64,000 nt of DNA, from assembly GCA_963804595.1 (NCBI GenBank), contig CAWDQZ010000020.1, positions 62,001 to 126,000 of the forward strand, in the 5' to 3' direction. Below are positions 8,686 through 21,402 of this stretch, piece by piece. How positions within the stretch are numbered: position 1 is the first letter of the stretch; each line of letters starts with the position of its first letter. The notes under the pieces were generated by a model. The model had not been told where the DNA came from. It did not search any database and worked only from the letters and a program-made list of their open reading frames with translations. Both the position numbers and the translations under genes were made by a program. This stretch comes from DASUPK01 sp963804595. Lineage in GTDB: Bacteria > Actinomycetota > Thermoleophilia > Solirubrobacterales > 70-9.

Positions 8686-9074
8686 AGCGAAGCACCTTCG
8701 TCATCTTCGGCATCGTTGTCCTCCTCTTCGGCGTGGGGATCCCCGCCTGGGCCCTGACGAAGGAGGGCTCCCAGGACTCGGCCGCGGAGAACGTGCCGAG
8801 CAGCCTGCAGGAGGGGAAGGACCTCTTCGTCACCAACTGCGGCGCCTGCCACACGCTGGCCGAGGCGGGAACCGACGGCGTCATCGGCCCTAACCTCGAC
8901 GACCTGCTCGCGCCGCCGAGTGCGAGCGCCCCCGATCCGACGACCATCAAGCCTCGCGTCCTCAGCGCCATCAACAACGGCGTCGGCGGTCGCATGCCGA
9001 AGGGCGTCGTTTCCGGCGCGCAGGCCGAGGAGGTCGCCAACTTCGTCGCCCAGGTCGCCGGCCAAGGTCCGTAG
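8682..9074 (+). CDS. Membrane-anchored c-type cytochrome
   Basis: The 130-residue protein starts with an uncleaved-looking signal anchor (residues about 4-25) and then a single-haem cytochrome c domain. The haem site is NCGACHTLAE (CxxCH), and a likely distal Met ligand lies in GGRMPKGVV. The Ala-rich stretch at the C-terminus is the usual last helix. It faces the outside of the membrane and would carry electrons in a respiratory chain. The ATG at 8682 overlaps the stop codon of the endonuclease gene by 4 bases; the partnership with a DNA glycosylase is probably only transcriptional. Confidence 0.88.
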   Translation: MKRSTFVIFGIVVLLFGVGIPAWALTKEGSQDSAAENVPSSLQEGKDLFVTNCGACHTLAEAGTDGVIGPNLDDLLAPPSASAPDPTTIKPRVLSAINNGVGGRMPKGVVSGAQAEEVANFVAQVAGQGP

Positions 9075-9189
9075 TACATACGGCCCTGCCACATCGCCCC
9101 GCAACTCCGAGCGAATGCAGGTGATTAGGAGCGGTGAGAGGAATCCGAGGGACGCCGCCTGCCGGTGCCCCTCTTCGAAAGGAGTTCTG

Positions 9190-10443
9190 TTGAGTAACGC
9201 ATACGGCTTCTCCAGGGAGAGGCGCATGGGCCTTGGGCTCGTCCTCGGGCTGATCGCGGTCCTCGCCCTGGTACTGCTGCCCGGCGTCGCCGACGCCAAG
9301 GGGAAGGGCAAGAAGAAGGGCCATCAGCTGACGGTGATGACCCGCAACCTGTATCTCGGGGCGGATCTGAGCCCGGCGCTCAATGCGACCGACATTCCCG
9401 GTGCGGTTGATGCCGCCTACCAGATAGAGCAGCAGGTGCACCGCACCCAATTCCCGACGGTGCGGGCCGCCCTGCTGGCGAACGAGATCAAGAAGCGCAA
9501 GCCGGACGTCGTCGGTCTTCAGGAGGCGGCGCTGTGGCGCACCGGTCCGTATGACCTGAGCGCGGTCACCGGCGGCCCGAAGGCCACCCAGGTCGATCCG
9601 CAGGGTGGCGACTTCCTCAGCGACCTGCTCGCCAAGCTGAACAAGGGCGGCAAGAAGAAGGGGAAGAAGGGCGCCGCGAGCGCCAAGAAGAAGCCTCCGC
9701 TGCGCTATCGGATCGCGGTGGTGAAGACGGAGTTCGATTTCGAGCTGCCCGTCAACCAGGGTTCTGGCGGGCTCAGCGTCTGCCCGGCCCAGTGCCACAA
9801 CGAGCGCCTGACCATGCGGGACGCGATCCTGGTCAAGAAGGGCGTCAAGATCAGCAACGCGAGCAGTGGCACCTTCAGCACGCTGCTGCGCGTAAATGTT
9901 GGTGGTCCGATGGGCCTCCCGGTCGATGTCACCCGCGGTTGGGCTGCTGTGGACGCCAAGGTGAACGGTAAGAAGGTCCACGTTGTTGACAGCCACTTCG
10001 AGGCGTTCGACAGTGGTTCCAGCAACCAGACCAACAAGGGCACCACAGTGCCCAAGGGTGGGGTGCGCGAGGCCCAGGCCAAGGAGCTGATCGCTCCGGG
10101 CGGCCCGGCCAAGTCGAAGTTCCCGACGCTCCTGATCGGGGACTTCAACTCGGACTCGCCGGTTCACGGCGACCAGGTGGATCCAGGTGACGCCCTGGCC
10201 TACCGGGCACTGCTGGCCGGCGGCTGGAGCGAGCGTGCCTTCACGCCGCCGCCGTTCGGTTGCTGCATCCAGGACCCGAACCTGAGCAACCCCAGCAACG
10301 CCGGGGTCACCCACCGGGTCGACCACATCATGTCCAACACCAAGAAGGTCAAGTTCAAGAAAGGCGGTCTGACGACCACCTACGCGAACGGCCTCTGGTC
10401 ATCCGACCACTACGGCGTCTGGAGCGAGCTCCAGATCAAGTAG
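9190..10443 (+). CDS. Secreted endonuclease/exonuclease/phosphatase-fold hydrolase
   Basis: I chose the TTG at 9190 because AAAGGAG lies 5 bases before it and the following residues make a good Sec signal: a basic n-region, a long Leu/Val core, then GVADAKG. The 417-residue protein has the EEP metal-phosphoesterase motifs in order: TRNLYLGADL, VVGLQEAALW, VVDSHFEAF, LIGDFNSDSP, THRVDHIMS and SSDHYGVWSEL, so all catalytic residues are present. Lys-rich segments (KGKGKKKGH and GGKKKGKKGAAS) interrupt the N-terminal half. It could be an extracellular nuclease or phosphodiesterase; the substrate is unknown. Two hairpins, the second a clear terminator, follow the gene. Confidence 0.85.
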   Translation: MSNAYGFSRERRMGLGLVLGLIAVLALVLLPGVADAKGKGKKKGHQLTVMTRNLYLGADLSPALNATDIPGAVDAAYQIEQQVHRTQFPTVRAALLANEIKKRKPDVVGLQEAALWRTGPYDLSAVTGGPKATQVDPQGGDFLSDLLAKLNKGGKKKGKKGAASAKKKPPLRYRIAVVKTEFDFELPVNQGSGGLSVCPAQCHNERLTMRDAILVKKGVKISNASSGTFSTLLRVNVGGPMGLPVDVTRGWAAVDAKVNGKKVHVVDSHFEAFDSGSSNQTNKGTTVPKGGVREAQAKELIAPGGPAKSKFPTLLIGDFNSDSPVHGDQVDPGDALAYRALLAGGWSERAFTPPPFGCCIQDPNLSNPSNAGVTHRVDHIMSNTKKVKFKKGGLTTTYANGLWSSDHYGVWSELQIK

Positions 10444-10506
10444 ACGCGCGGTTGCGCCGCAGCGAAGCGAGGCGCAACCCGTCCAGTGGCCGAATCGGAA
10501 GCACCG

Positions 10507-10537
10507 GGGCCCCCGCACCAGCGGGGGCCCTTGTTTT
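10507..10537 (+). terminator. Rho-independent terminator
   Basis: A 10-bp perfect GC stem (GGGCCCCCGC and its complement) with an ACCA loop is followed by TTGTTTT. It ends the EEP hydrolase transcript and insulates the dnaK operon. A second dyad (9-bp stem, GGTTGCGCC at 10450-10458 with its complement at 10471-10479) lies just after the stop codon. Confidence 0.88.
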
Positions 10538-10576
10538 GCCGCTACGCTTTACACCTACGCACACATCTGCCAGACT

Positions 10577-10605
10577 TTCACTTAGATTTTTTAGGCGGAT
10601 ACACT
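10577..10605 (+). promoter_or_regulatory. dnaK promoter with candidate HspR site
   Basis: TTCACT at 10577-10582 and TACACT at 10600-10605 are 17 bases apart, a credible -35/-10 pair. The 16 bases 10577-10592 match 14 of 16 positions upstream of clpB (16268-16283). No CIRCE element or classic HAIR inverted repeat was seen here. Confidence 0.5.
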
Positions 10606-10649
10606 GAAACCAGCTGTGTAGAACGAAAACCAGACTTTGGAGGACTGAA

Positions 10650-12539
<1,890 letters not shown>

Positions 12540-12548
12540 GGAGGCCGC

Positions 12549-13193
12549 ATGACGGACGAACAGCGTGATGCGAGGGCGCGCGAAGATGCGAGGGCGCGCG
12601 ACAGCGCGACCCGTGATCTGGGGCCTGATCTCGGGATCGAAGAGATGGTTGAGGCTGAGCTGGTCGAGGACGAGCAGTCCTCGGCCGGCCCTGACTCTCC
12701 GGAGAGTCCGGAGAACGGCGCGGCCGATCGTGTCGAGCGCGATCTCGATGACCTGGCTGCCGCTGAGCGCGAGCGCGACGAGTATCTCGAACTGGCCAAG
12801 CGCACCAAGGCGGACTTCGAGAACTACCGCAAGCGGGTCGCCCGGGAGACCACCGACGCCGTCGCCCGCGGCAAGGCCGATCTGGCCCGCCAGCTGCTGC
12901 CCGCGCTCGACAACTTCGAGCGGGCCCTCGCGACTGGGTCTGATCCCTCCGCCCACGGCGCCCTCGTGGAAGGCGTCGCGATGGTCCGCGACGAGCTCCA
13001 CAGCCGGCTCGAGTCCGCCGGGGTCGAGTCGTTCGATCCCACGGGTGAGAAGTTCGACCCGCAATTGCACGAGGCGCTGTCGACCATGCCCAGCGGGGGC
13101 GCGGAGTCGGGCGTCGTGCTCGAGACCGTGGAGAAGGGTTACCGGTTGAACGGCCAGGTGCTGCGCGCCGCGAAGGTTGTGGTGAGTCAGTAA
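12549..13193 (+). CDS. grpE: Nucleotide exchange factor GrpE
   Basis: This 214-residue protein exchanges ADP for ATP on DnaK. An acidic, disordered N-terminus (about 60 residues, with a short internal repeat ARAREDARARD) leads into the long coiled coil, with the typical DFENYRKRVARE, then LLPALDNFERAL. The beta-domain follows, with FDPQLHEALS and GYRLNGQVLRAAKVVVS. The ATG follows AAGGAGG by 4 bases. Its TAA stop overlaps the dnaJ ATG by one base. Confidence 0.96.
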   Translation: MTDEQRDARAREDARARDSATRDLGPDLGIEEMVEAELVEDEQSSAGPDSPESPENGAADRVERDLDDLAAAERERDEYLELAKRTKADFENYRKRVARETTDAVARGKADLARQLLPALDNFERALATGSDPSAHGALVEGVAMVRDELHSRLESAGVESFDPTGEKFDPQLHEALSTMPSGGAESGVVLETVEKGYRLNGQVLRAAKVVVSQ

Positions 13194-14353
13194 TGGCCGA
13201 GCCGCGCGATTTCTACGAGGTCCTGGGCGTCGGCAAGTCGGCGTCCCAGGACGAGATCAAGAAGGCCTACCGCGAGCTGGCCCGCAAGTGGCATCCCGAC
13301 CGCAACCAGGATGACAAGCAGGCCGAGGAGCGCTTCAAGGAGATCCAGCAGGCCTACGACACCCTGTCGGACTCCGAGAAGCGCGAGCAGTACAACTCCC
13401 GCGGCCGATTCGCCGGCTTCGGCGCCGGTGGCTTTCCCGGTGCCGGGTCCGGCTTCCCGGGCGGCGGCGTGGCTTCGGACCTCGGCGACATCTTCTCCTC
13501 GTTCTTCCGCGGGCGCGGTCAGCAGGGCCCGCGGGATCAGCGGGGTCGTGACCTCGAGACGGAGGTCCGCCTCAGCTTCGACCAGGCGATGCACGGAACC
13601 CAGATCGCAGTCTCGGTGCCGACGACCGGGGAGTGCCCCACCTGCCACGGGAATGGCGCGAAGCCGGGGACCTCTCCGCGCACCTGCCCACGCTGCGAGG
13701 GGACGGGGATCGACGCCCAGAGCCAGGGCCTCTTCTCGATCTCCCAGCCCTGCCCCGAGTGCGGCGGCCAAGGCTCGATCATCGACGACCCCTGCCCGAC
13801 CTGCCACGGAAGCGGGATCATCGAGGAGACCAAGCGCTACCGGGTGAACATCCCGGCCGGCGTCCACGACGGCAGCCGGGTCAGGCTCGCCGGTAAGGGA
13901 GAGGCCGGGTACCGAGGTGGTCCGCGCGGGGACCTCTACGTCACGACGCGGGTCGCTCCTTCGCCGGTGTTCAAGCAGCGGCCCGATGGGAACCTCGAGG
14001 TGGACCTGCCCGTCACGGTCGCGGAGGCGATCCAGGGCGGCAACATCGAGGTGCCGACACTGAACGGCTCGAAGACGATCAAAATCGCCCCGGGAACTCA
14101 GCACGGCACCGTTCAGCGCCTCCGCGGCGAGGGCCCGCCCAAGCCCACATCAACGGCGGCCACAAAGACCGCCGCCGGATCAAGCCGCGGCGACATCTAC
14201 TACCGGATTCGCGTCGACGTCCCGGAGGACCTGACTGACGAGGAGCGCGAGGCGGTCGACCGGCTCTCCGAGTCGCTGAACGGCCGCAATCCCCGCGAGT
14301 CGCTGCTCGGCCAGGCCGGATCATCCGGCACGGGAGGGAGAGTTGAGGACTGA
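13193..14353 (+). CDS. dnaJ: Chaperone protein DnaJ (Hsp40)
   Basis: The 386-residue co-chaperone stimulates DnaK ATPase. The J domain (residues about 7-70) has the HPD triplet in KWHPDRNQ. A Gly/Phe-rich linker follows, then four zinc-binding CxxCxGxG-type repeats: CPTCHGNG, CPRCEGTG, CPECGGQG and CPTCHGSG. The C-terminal substrate-binding domains include IPAGVHDGSRVRLAGKGE. Late in the protein, around residues 314-330, a Thr/Ala-rich insert (PKPTSTAATKTAAGSS) interrupts the second C-terminal domain. The stop overlaps the hspR ATG (TGATG). Confidence 0.97.
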   Translation: MAEPRDFYEVLGVGKSASQDEIKKAYRELARKWHPDRNQDDKQAEERFKEIQQAYDTLSDSEKREQYNSRGRFAGFGAGGFPGAGSGFPGGGVASDLGDIFSSFFRGRGQQGPRDQRGRDLETEVRLSFDQAMHGTQIAVSVPTTGECPTCHGNGAKPGTSPRTCPRCEGTGIDAQSQGLFSISQPCPECGGQGSIIDDPCPTCHGSGIIEETKRYRVNIPAGVHDGSRVRLAGKGEAGYRGGPRGDLYVTTRVAPSPVFKQRPDGNLEVDLPVTVAEAIQGGNIEVPTLNGSKTIKIAPGTQHGTVQRLRGEGPPKPTSTAATKTAAGSSRGDIYYRIRVDVPEDLTDEEREAVDRLSESLNGRNPRESLLGQAGSSGTGGRVED

Positions 14354-14829
14354 TGGCTGACGGATCCCGCCGCAGACGTGTGGACCAGGGTGAGCGGATC
14401 GACCAGGAGCGCGGTGTGTTCATGATCTCCGTCGCTGCCGAGCTGGCCGAGATGCACCCGCAGACCCTGCGCATGTACGAGGCGCGTGGCCTGATCAGCC
14501 CGAAGCGGTCGCCCAAGAACACCAGGCTCTACTCGCAGGCTGACGTCGAGCGCCTGCGCCGCATCCAACAGATGACGAGCGAGGAGGGGCTCAACCTCGC
14601 CGGCGTGGAGACCGTCCTCGAGCTCGAGCACCGGCTCGAGCGGATGCGCACGGAGATGGCGGGGATGCGGAAGCGAGCGACCGAGATGGAGTCGAAGATG
14701 GCCCAGGAGCTCGAGCGGCTGCGGAAGTCGCTCGGCGGCGAGCTCGTTCCCTACGGCGCCTACGAGCCCGAGAAGATGCGGCCGGGCAACGGCCGCATCC
14801 GGATTCCCATTCGCCGGCCCGCGGACTAG
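14353..14829 (+). CDS. hspR: MerR-family heat-shock repressor HspR
   Basis: This 158-residue regulator has a MerR-type winged helix starting about residue 24: FMISVAAELAEMHPQTLR and MYEARGLISPKRS, then RLYSQADVERL. A coiled coil rich in Glu, Arg and Met follows, then a short basic tail. The position as last gene of dnaK-grpE-dnaJ is the standard actinobacterial arrangement, in which HspR represses this operon and clpB. The first 22 residues are a polar extension. Its stop codon overlaps that of the convergent serine hydrolase gene. Confidence 0.94.
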   Translation: MADGSRRRRVDQGERIDQERGVFMISVAAELAEMHPQTLRMYEARGLISPKRSPKNTRLYSQADVERLRRIQQMTSEEGLNLAGVETVLELEHRLERMRTEMAGMRKRATEMESKMAQELERLRKSLGGELVPYGAYEPEKMRPGNGRIRIPIRRPAD

Positions 14830-15704
14830 GGAGCCGTCCAGCCGCCTCGGAAGGGCGGTGGCGAGGAGAGCAGGCGCTCCGCGATCCCCTGGATAGTCGC
14901 GAAGCTCGACCCGCCCGGCGGCTCGTTCGTCAGCACCGCGAGCGCGACCCGCTCCCCCCGCCGGTGGTCCAGCAACCCCGCCTGGTGCGTGACCGGCCCG
15001 CTGTTCTCCTTCGCTCCCGGCGGCCGCCAGCCGCCCTTGAACCAGACGGTCCAGCCTTTCCCGACCGCCTGCGGAATCCCCCAGCGCTCCAGCGACGTGA
15101 TCCGCGCGAGGAGACGCATCCCGTAGCGGCGGTGGGGGCGGGGCAGGTTCTGCTCGAGGCGATAGAAGAAGCGCGCGATGTCGGCGGCCGTGATCTGATC
15201 CCCGCCCCAGTAGCCCGGAACGGCCTCGAAGCTCCCCATGCCGGCCCGCTCCGCGACCTCTTCCAGACCCTCGTCTCCGACCCGTGCGTAGATCGCGTCC
15301 GCGGCACTGTTGTCCGAGTAGGTGATCATCGGCTCGAGCAGCGACCTCGTCTCGGCGTCCAGCGGCCGTCCCTCGCGCACGAGCCGCCGCAGCTCGGCCG
15401 CCATCAGGAGGGCCTTGCTGACGCTCGCCGAGCTGAACTGGCGGTCGTAGTCGTAGCCGCGCAACCCCAGGGAGCGGTCGATGACGGCGAAGGACACGTC
15501 TCCCCGGGACGCGGCGAAGCGCTGCGCGCGCCGCAGCGCGCCCGGCGGTGGATAGACGGCTCGCGGCCAGAGCTTGTGTCGCCGAGAGCGGTCGTCATCC
15601 CCGCCGCCATGCGCGATCGCCGCTCCGCCCAAGCCGAGCAGCGAGAGAGCGGCGACAGCGATCAGCGCGCCTCGCACGCCCCGGGTCCGCCACCCGCTTC
15701 CCAC
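14826..15704 (-). CDS. Class A beta-lactamase-like serine hydrolase, membrane anchored
   Basis: The 292-residue protein has an N-terminal signal or anchor helix (about residues 11-32) and a serine transpeptidase-fold domain. Visible motifs are the SxxK tetrad in SSASVSKALL, the YSDNSAAD loop (SDN) and FKGGW in the position of KTG. The Glu of the class A omega loop is not evident, so activity as a true beta-lactamase is doubtful; a cell-wall hydrolase or penicillin-binding role is as likely. The GTG start is 6 bases after TAGGCT with no ribosome-binding site. It converges on hspR with a 4-base overlap of the two ends. Confidence 0.78.
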   Translation of the reverse strand: MGSGWRTRGVRGALIAVAALSLLGLGGAAIAHGGGDDDRSRRHKLWPRAVYPPPGALRRAQRFAASRGDVSFAVIDRSLGLRGYDYDRQFSSASVSKALLMAAELRRLVREGRPLDAETRSLLEPMITYSDNSAADAIYARVGDEGLEEVAERAGMGSFEAVPGYWGGDQITAADIARFFYRLEQNLPRPHRRYGMRLLARITSLERWGIPQAVGKGWTVWFKGGWRPPGAKENSGPVTHQAGLLDHRRGERVALAVLTNEPPGGSSFATIQGIAERLLSSPPPFRGGWTAP

Positions 15705-15710
15705 AGCTGA

Positions 15711-15716
15711 AGCCTA
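15711..15716 (-). promoter_or_regulatory. Putative leaderless promoter -10 (TAGGCT)
   Basis: TAGGCT on the minus strand is followed by six bases and then the GTG of the serine hydrolase. No Shine-Dalgarno sequence lies between. Confidence 0.6.
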
Positions 15717-15724
15717 GACGCGAC

Positions 15725-16153
15725 TCAGACCGTGCCGGGGCTGGCTGGACGAGCCAGCTCAGGGTCCAGACCGGCGTCGGCGAGCGCTTCGGCCTGATCC
15801 AGATAGACCCGCCAGTAGCTGATCTTCCCGTCTCGGAAGGTGATCATGTGGGCGTCGCGGGTCTCCACTTCGAGGTCGTTTCGCTCGCCCTTCCGGTGGG
15901 TGTGGATGAGAGCGACGACGCGGTCGCCCGCCGGCAGCAACCGGAAGCCTCGGATCTCGACGTCATCGAAGCCGCTCGTCAGCATCTCGATGACGCGGCT
16001 GACGGCCCGGCGCCCGCGGTACGTGCCCGGCGGAAGATCGGGGTCATAGACCTCGGCGTCATCCGTGTAGTACGGCAGGACTCCATCCGCGCCATCGCGG
16101 TTGAAGGCTTCGATCACACGTTGGAAGATCTCGACGTTGGTCTCTGGCGCCAT
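15725..16153 (-). CDS. SnoaL/NTF2-like protein
   Basis: The 142-residue protein has the NTF2-like cone-fold pattern: an N-terminal helix (VEIFQRVIEAFNRDGAD), YYTDDAEVYDPDLPPG, YRGRRAVSRVIEML, and paired strands ending in MITFRDGKISYWRVYLDQ with a closing helix. Members include small isomerases and many uncharacterised proteins, so no reaction is assigned. I chose the ATG at 16153. The frame stays open to a GTG at 16189, but the conserved domain starts after the ATG. It is divergent from clpB. Confidence 0.72.
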   Translation of the reverse strand: MAPETNVEIFQRVIEAFNRDGADGVLPYYTDDAEVYDPDLPPGTYRGRRAVSRVIEMLTSGFDDVEIRGFRLLPAGDRVVALIHTHRKGERNDLEVETRDAHMITFRDGKISYWRVYLDQAEALADAGLDPELARPASPGTV

Positions 16154-16248
16154 CCTCGACCAGCCCAAGTTGATCCTATGCGTGACCACCCGCGCCGTCT
16201 ACCCCAAGATTTGCCGGATCTCCGCGTCCTGCGACCGATTCGCTCGCT

Positions 16249-16310
16249 GGCTTAGATCTAAGCCCGATTCACATAGATTTCTTTACTTTCCCGACTGAAG
16301 CCGCTACGAT
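16249..16310 (+). promoter_or_regulatory. clpB control region: 16-bp palindrome, dnaK-like box, -10
   Basis: The region holds a perfect 16-bp palindrome at 16249-16264 (GGCTTAGA and its complement), then TTCACATAGATTTCTT at 16268-16283, which matches the dnaK promoter at 14 of 16 bases. TACGAT at 16305-16310 is a likely -10. The palindrome and the box are candidate HspR operators. Confidence 0.5.
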
Positions 16311-16318
16311 CTGCAGTG

Positions 16319-18928
<2,610 letters not shown>

Positions 18929-19000
18929 GCACCCGCCCCCGCACGAATCGACCCAGTTCTCAGTATCGGGCTGAGGGCGCGTCGAGACGACTAATTACGC

Positions 19001-19762
19001 ATGAATCTTCGTGTCTCGGCCGACCAAGCCGGGTGGTCGATCCGTGAGGCTGCCTGGGGACTCGAGGAGCGGGTGCTGTGGCGCGGAAGCGACGCAGCGC
19101 GCTCCGCGATCGAGCGTGCCGGCCAGACCACCGAGCCTCTGCAGAGGCTGATCCAGACCAGGCTCACCTGGCCGCTCGCCGACGCCTACCGCGCCCGTGG
19201 CCGCAAGACCCGCGCTGCGGTGGCCGCCTCCACGGTTGCCCTTGCGGTGGCAGCCGGGACGGCCGGAGCGATCGTTGCGCCGGACCAGATCTCTTCCTCG
19301 GATGAGTCCGCCGCGGCTCGCCTGGCGCCGCTCGCGGCCACCCCTGCCGCCTCGGACGCGCTGGTGCTCCAGGGAGTCACCCCGCAGTTCCAGCCCGGCG
19401 ACGCCGCGCCGGCCACGCCCCCGCCCGCCGTGAAGCCCACGGAGAAGCCCGCTCAGGTCGCCTGGGACTTCTCGCAGGCGTTCGTCGCCTACGAGGTCGG
19501 CCGCTCCGACGAGGAGGTTCAGTCCGCCTTCGCCTCGACCGCCACCAAGCAGCTCGGCAAGGCGCTGAAGGCCGATCCTCCCCGCCTGCCCGCCAGCGGC
19601 AAGGTGCCCAAGGCCCGGGTCCTCAACGTCGTGCTTGGCGCCGCGAACAAGTCTCAGGTGACCGCCAGCGTGTCCCTCTTCCGCCTGCGTGCGGTCAGCG
19701 AGCTGCGGCTCACACTCACCCGCACCGACAACAGCTGGCGAGTCGCCCAGGTCCTCGGCTGA
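19001..19762 (+). CDS. Single-pass membrane protein of unknown function
   Basis: The 253-residue protein has a soluble Trp/Arg-rich N-terminus (about 65 residues), one transmembrane helix (AAVAASTVALAVAAGTAG, about residues 69-88), a Pro/Ala-rich spacer, and an extracytoplasmic domain of about 105 residues. That domain (VAWDFSQAFVAYEVGR to NSWRVAQVLG) has an NTF2/SnoaL-like or lumazine-like alternation of helix and strands. No family is recognised. The gene overlaps the following cell-wall hydrolase gene (TGATG), so it may help to secrete, anchor or regulate that enzyme. Confidence 0.65.
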   Translation: MNLRVSADQAGWSIREAAWGLEERVLWRGSDAARSAIERAGQTTEPLQRLIQTRLTWPLADAYRARGRKTRAAVAASTVALAVAAGTAGAIVAPDQISSSDESAAARLAPLAATPAASDALVLQGVTPQFQPGDAAPATPPPAVKPTEKPAQVAWDFSQAFVAYEVGRSDEEVQSAFASTATKQLGKALKADPPRLPASGKVPKARVLNVVLGAANKSQVTASVSLFRLRAVSELRLTLTRTDNSWRVAQVLG

Positions 19763-21392
19763 TGAAACGGGTCAGGACAGTCATAGTGGCGACGGTCGTC
19801 GGTGCCGCGCTCGCCGCGCCGACCGCGTTCGCTCAGGTCACCCCGACGGAGACTCAGCCGACCACGACCACCGCGCCGCCGGAGCCGCCTGCCCCGCCCC
19901 CGACGCTGCCCGAGGTGCCGGTCGGACAGCTGGCCCCGAAGATCCCCGCCAAGCCGCAGCCCAAACCCAAACCGTCTCCCAAGCCACCGTCGCCGAAGAA
20001 GGGCCCGAACCCGGCGAAGCCGAATCCGGAGGGCAGCGAGAAGGGCGCCGCCGAGACCGGCGGCACCGCGATGCCTCCCCCCACGACTCCGCTGCCCACC
20101 GCCTGCGGCCCGATCGCGGTGCCGGCCTTCCTCCCCCGATCTACCAGGCGGCGGCGCAGGCATACGACCTGGGCCCCGCCGGCCCCTCGATCCTCGCTGC
20201 GATCAACGAGATCGAGAGCGGCTTCGGGCAGAACATGGGCCCCTCCTCGGCCGGGGCGGTGGGCTGGATGCAGTTCATGCCCTCGACCTGGGAGATGTAC
20301 GGCGTCGATGGCAACAGCGACGGAGTCAAGGACCCCAACGAGCCGCACGACGCGATCTTCGCCGCCGCTCGCTACCTGCGCGCCGCCGGCATGCCGGAGG
20401 ACCCCGAGGGCGCGGTCTTCGCCTACAACCACGCCGACTGGTACGTCGCCGAGGTGATGGCGCGGGCAGCCTGCTTCAGCGGTATCGGCAATGGCGCCAT
20501 CGGCGGCCTCTCGTTGATCCCGAAGCGCCAGGAGATGGTCTGCGCGCCCGCTGACGACTCGCGCGTGCAGATTCCGCGTGAGTACATGACGGCCTTCGAG
20601 GACGCTGCGGGCCGGTACGAGCTCGGACCGAGCGGCGTCTGGGCGCTGGCGGCCGTCGCGAGGGTCGAGTCGAACTTCGGCAAGGGAATGTCCCCCAGCG
20701 ACCTCGACACCCGAGGGCCCCTCGGGATCACGGATGACAACTGGGACCGCTATGCGGTCGACGGCGACGGCGACGGCAAGGTCAAGCACTCGAGCCCCGC
20801 CGACTCCGCCGCCACGCTCGCCCGGATGATCTGGTCGGCCGGAGAGCTCAGGGCCGGCCTCTTCCTCAACAACCACGCGGAGTGGTACGTGGAGGCCGTG
20901 CTTCAGGACGCGGAGGCGATGAAGGGCAACTGCCAGGCGAAGACGGTGGCCTACTCGGTCGCGCTGCCCGGCCCGACGAACGCACCGATCAACTGGCAGA
21001 ACGTCGAGCTCTCCAACCAACTCGAGATGGTCGACATCCAGTCAGGCGCGATCGACCCGCGGATCATCAATCTGATCGGCGCGATCAGCCAGCAGCACAC
21101 GATCACGATCTCGGCGCTGCGCTCCGACCACTCGAAGTACGCCTCGAGCGGGAACGTGTCGAACCACTACTACGGCCGGGCGATGGACATCGCCGCGATC
21201 GACGGCGTTTCCTGCACGAACGTCTCGCCGGACGGGCCGTGCGGCACGCTCGCCCGCCAGCTCGGCGCCCTGCCTCCCGGGCAGGAGCCCACCGAGCTCA
21301 TCTACTGCTGGGATCCGGACGGCCCGGCGAATCCCAACGGTTTCGCCCAGGCCGACCACTGCAACCACATCCACGTGGGATTCGACGCATAG
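19762..21392 (+). CDS. Secreted peptidoglycan hydrolase with transglycosylase and M15-like domains (one frameshift)
   Basis: The gene starts in one frame with a Sec signal peptide (MKRVRTVIVATVV to AFAQ) and a long Pro/Lys/Thr-rich wall-spanning linker. At the C-run 20133-20137 the reading must shift by one base to continue. With one extra C the join reads LPPIYQAAAQAYDLG, a normal lytic-transglycosylase start. Then come AAINEIESGFGQ, GAVGWMQFMPSTW (soluble transglycosylase active region), a second, diverged copy of the same fold (ALAAVARVESNFGKG), and a C-terminal M15-like domain with SNHYYGRAMDIAA and DHCNHIHVGFD (metal-binding His and Asp). The enzyme probably cleaves both glycan and peptide. 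The shift could be a sequencing error or a phase-variable homopolymer. Confidence 0.82.
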
Positions 21393-21395
21393 GCT
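21390..21395 (+). promoter_or_regulatory. Putative leaderless promoter -10 (TAGGCT)
   Basis: TAGGCT is followed by seven bases and then the ATG of the enoyl-CoA hydratase gene. The stop codon TAG of the cell-wall hydrolase is part of the hexamer. Confidence 0.55.
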
Positions 21396-21402
21396 TCGGC
21401 CT

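Noticed and set aside
10440..10640. Possible CIRCE element (TTAGCACTC inverted repeat) upstream of dnaK
   Set aside because: No such repeat is present; HspR is encoded instead, so HrcA control is not supported.
16154..16189. Longer NTF2-like protein from GTG 16189
   Set aside because: The extra twelve residues do not belong to the fold and run through a TAGGAT promoter-like hexamer at 16173-16178.
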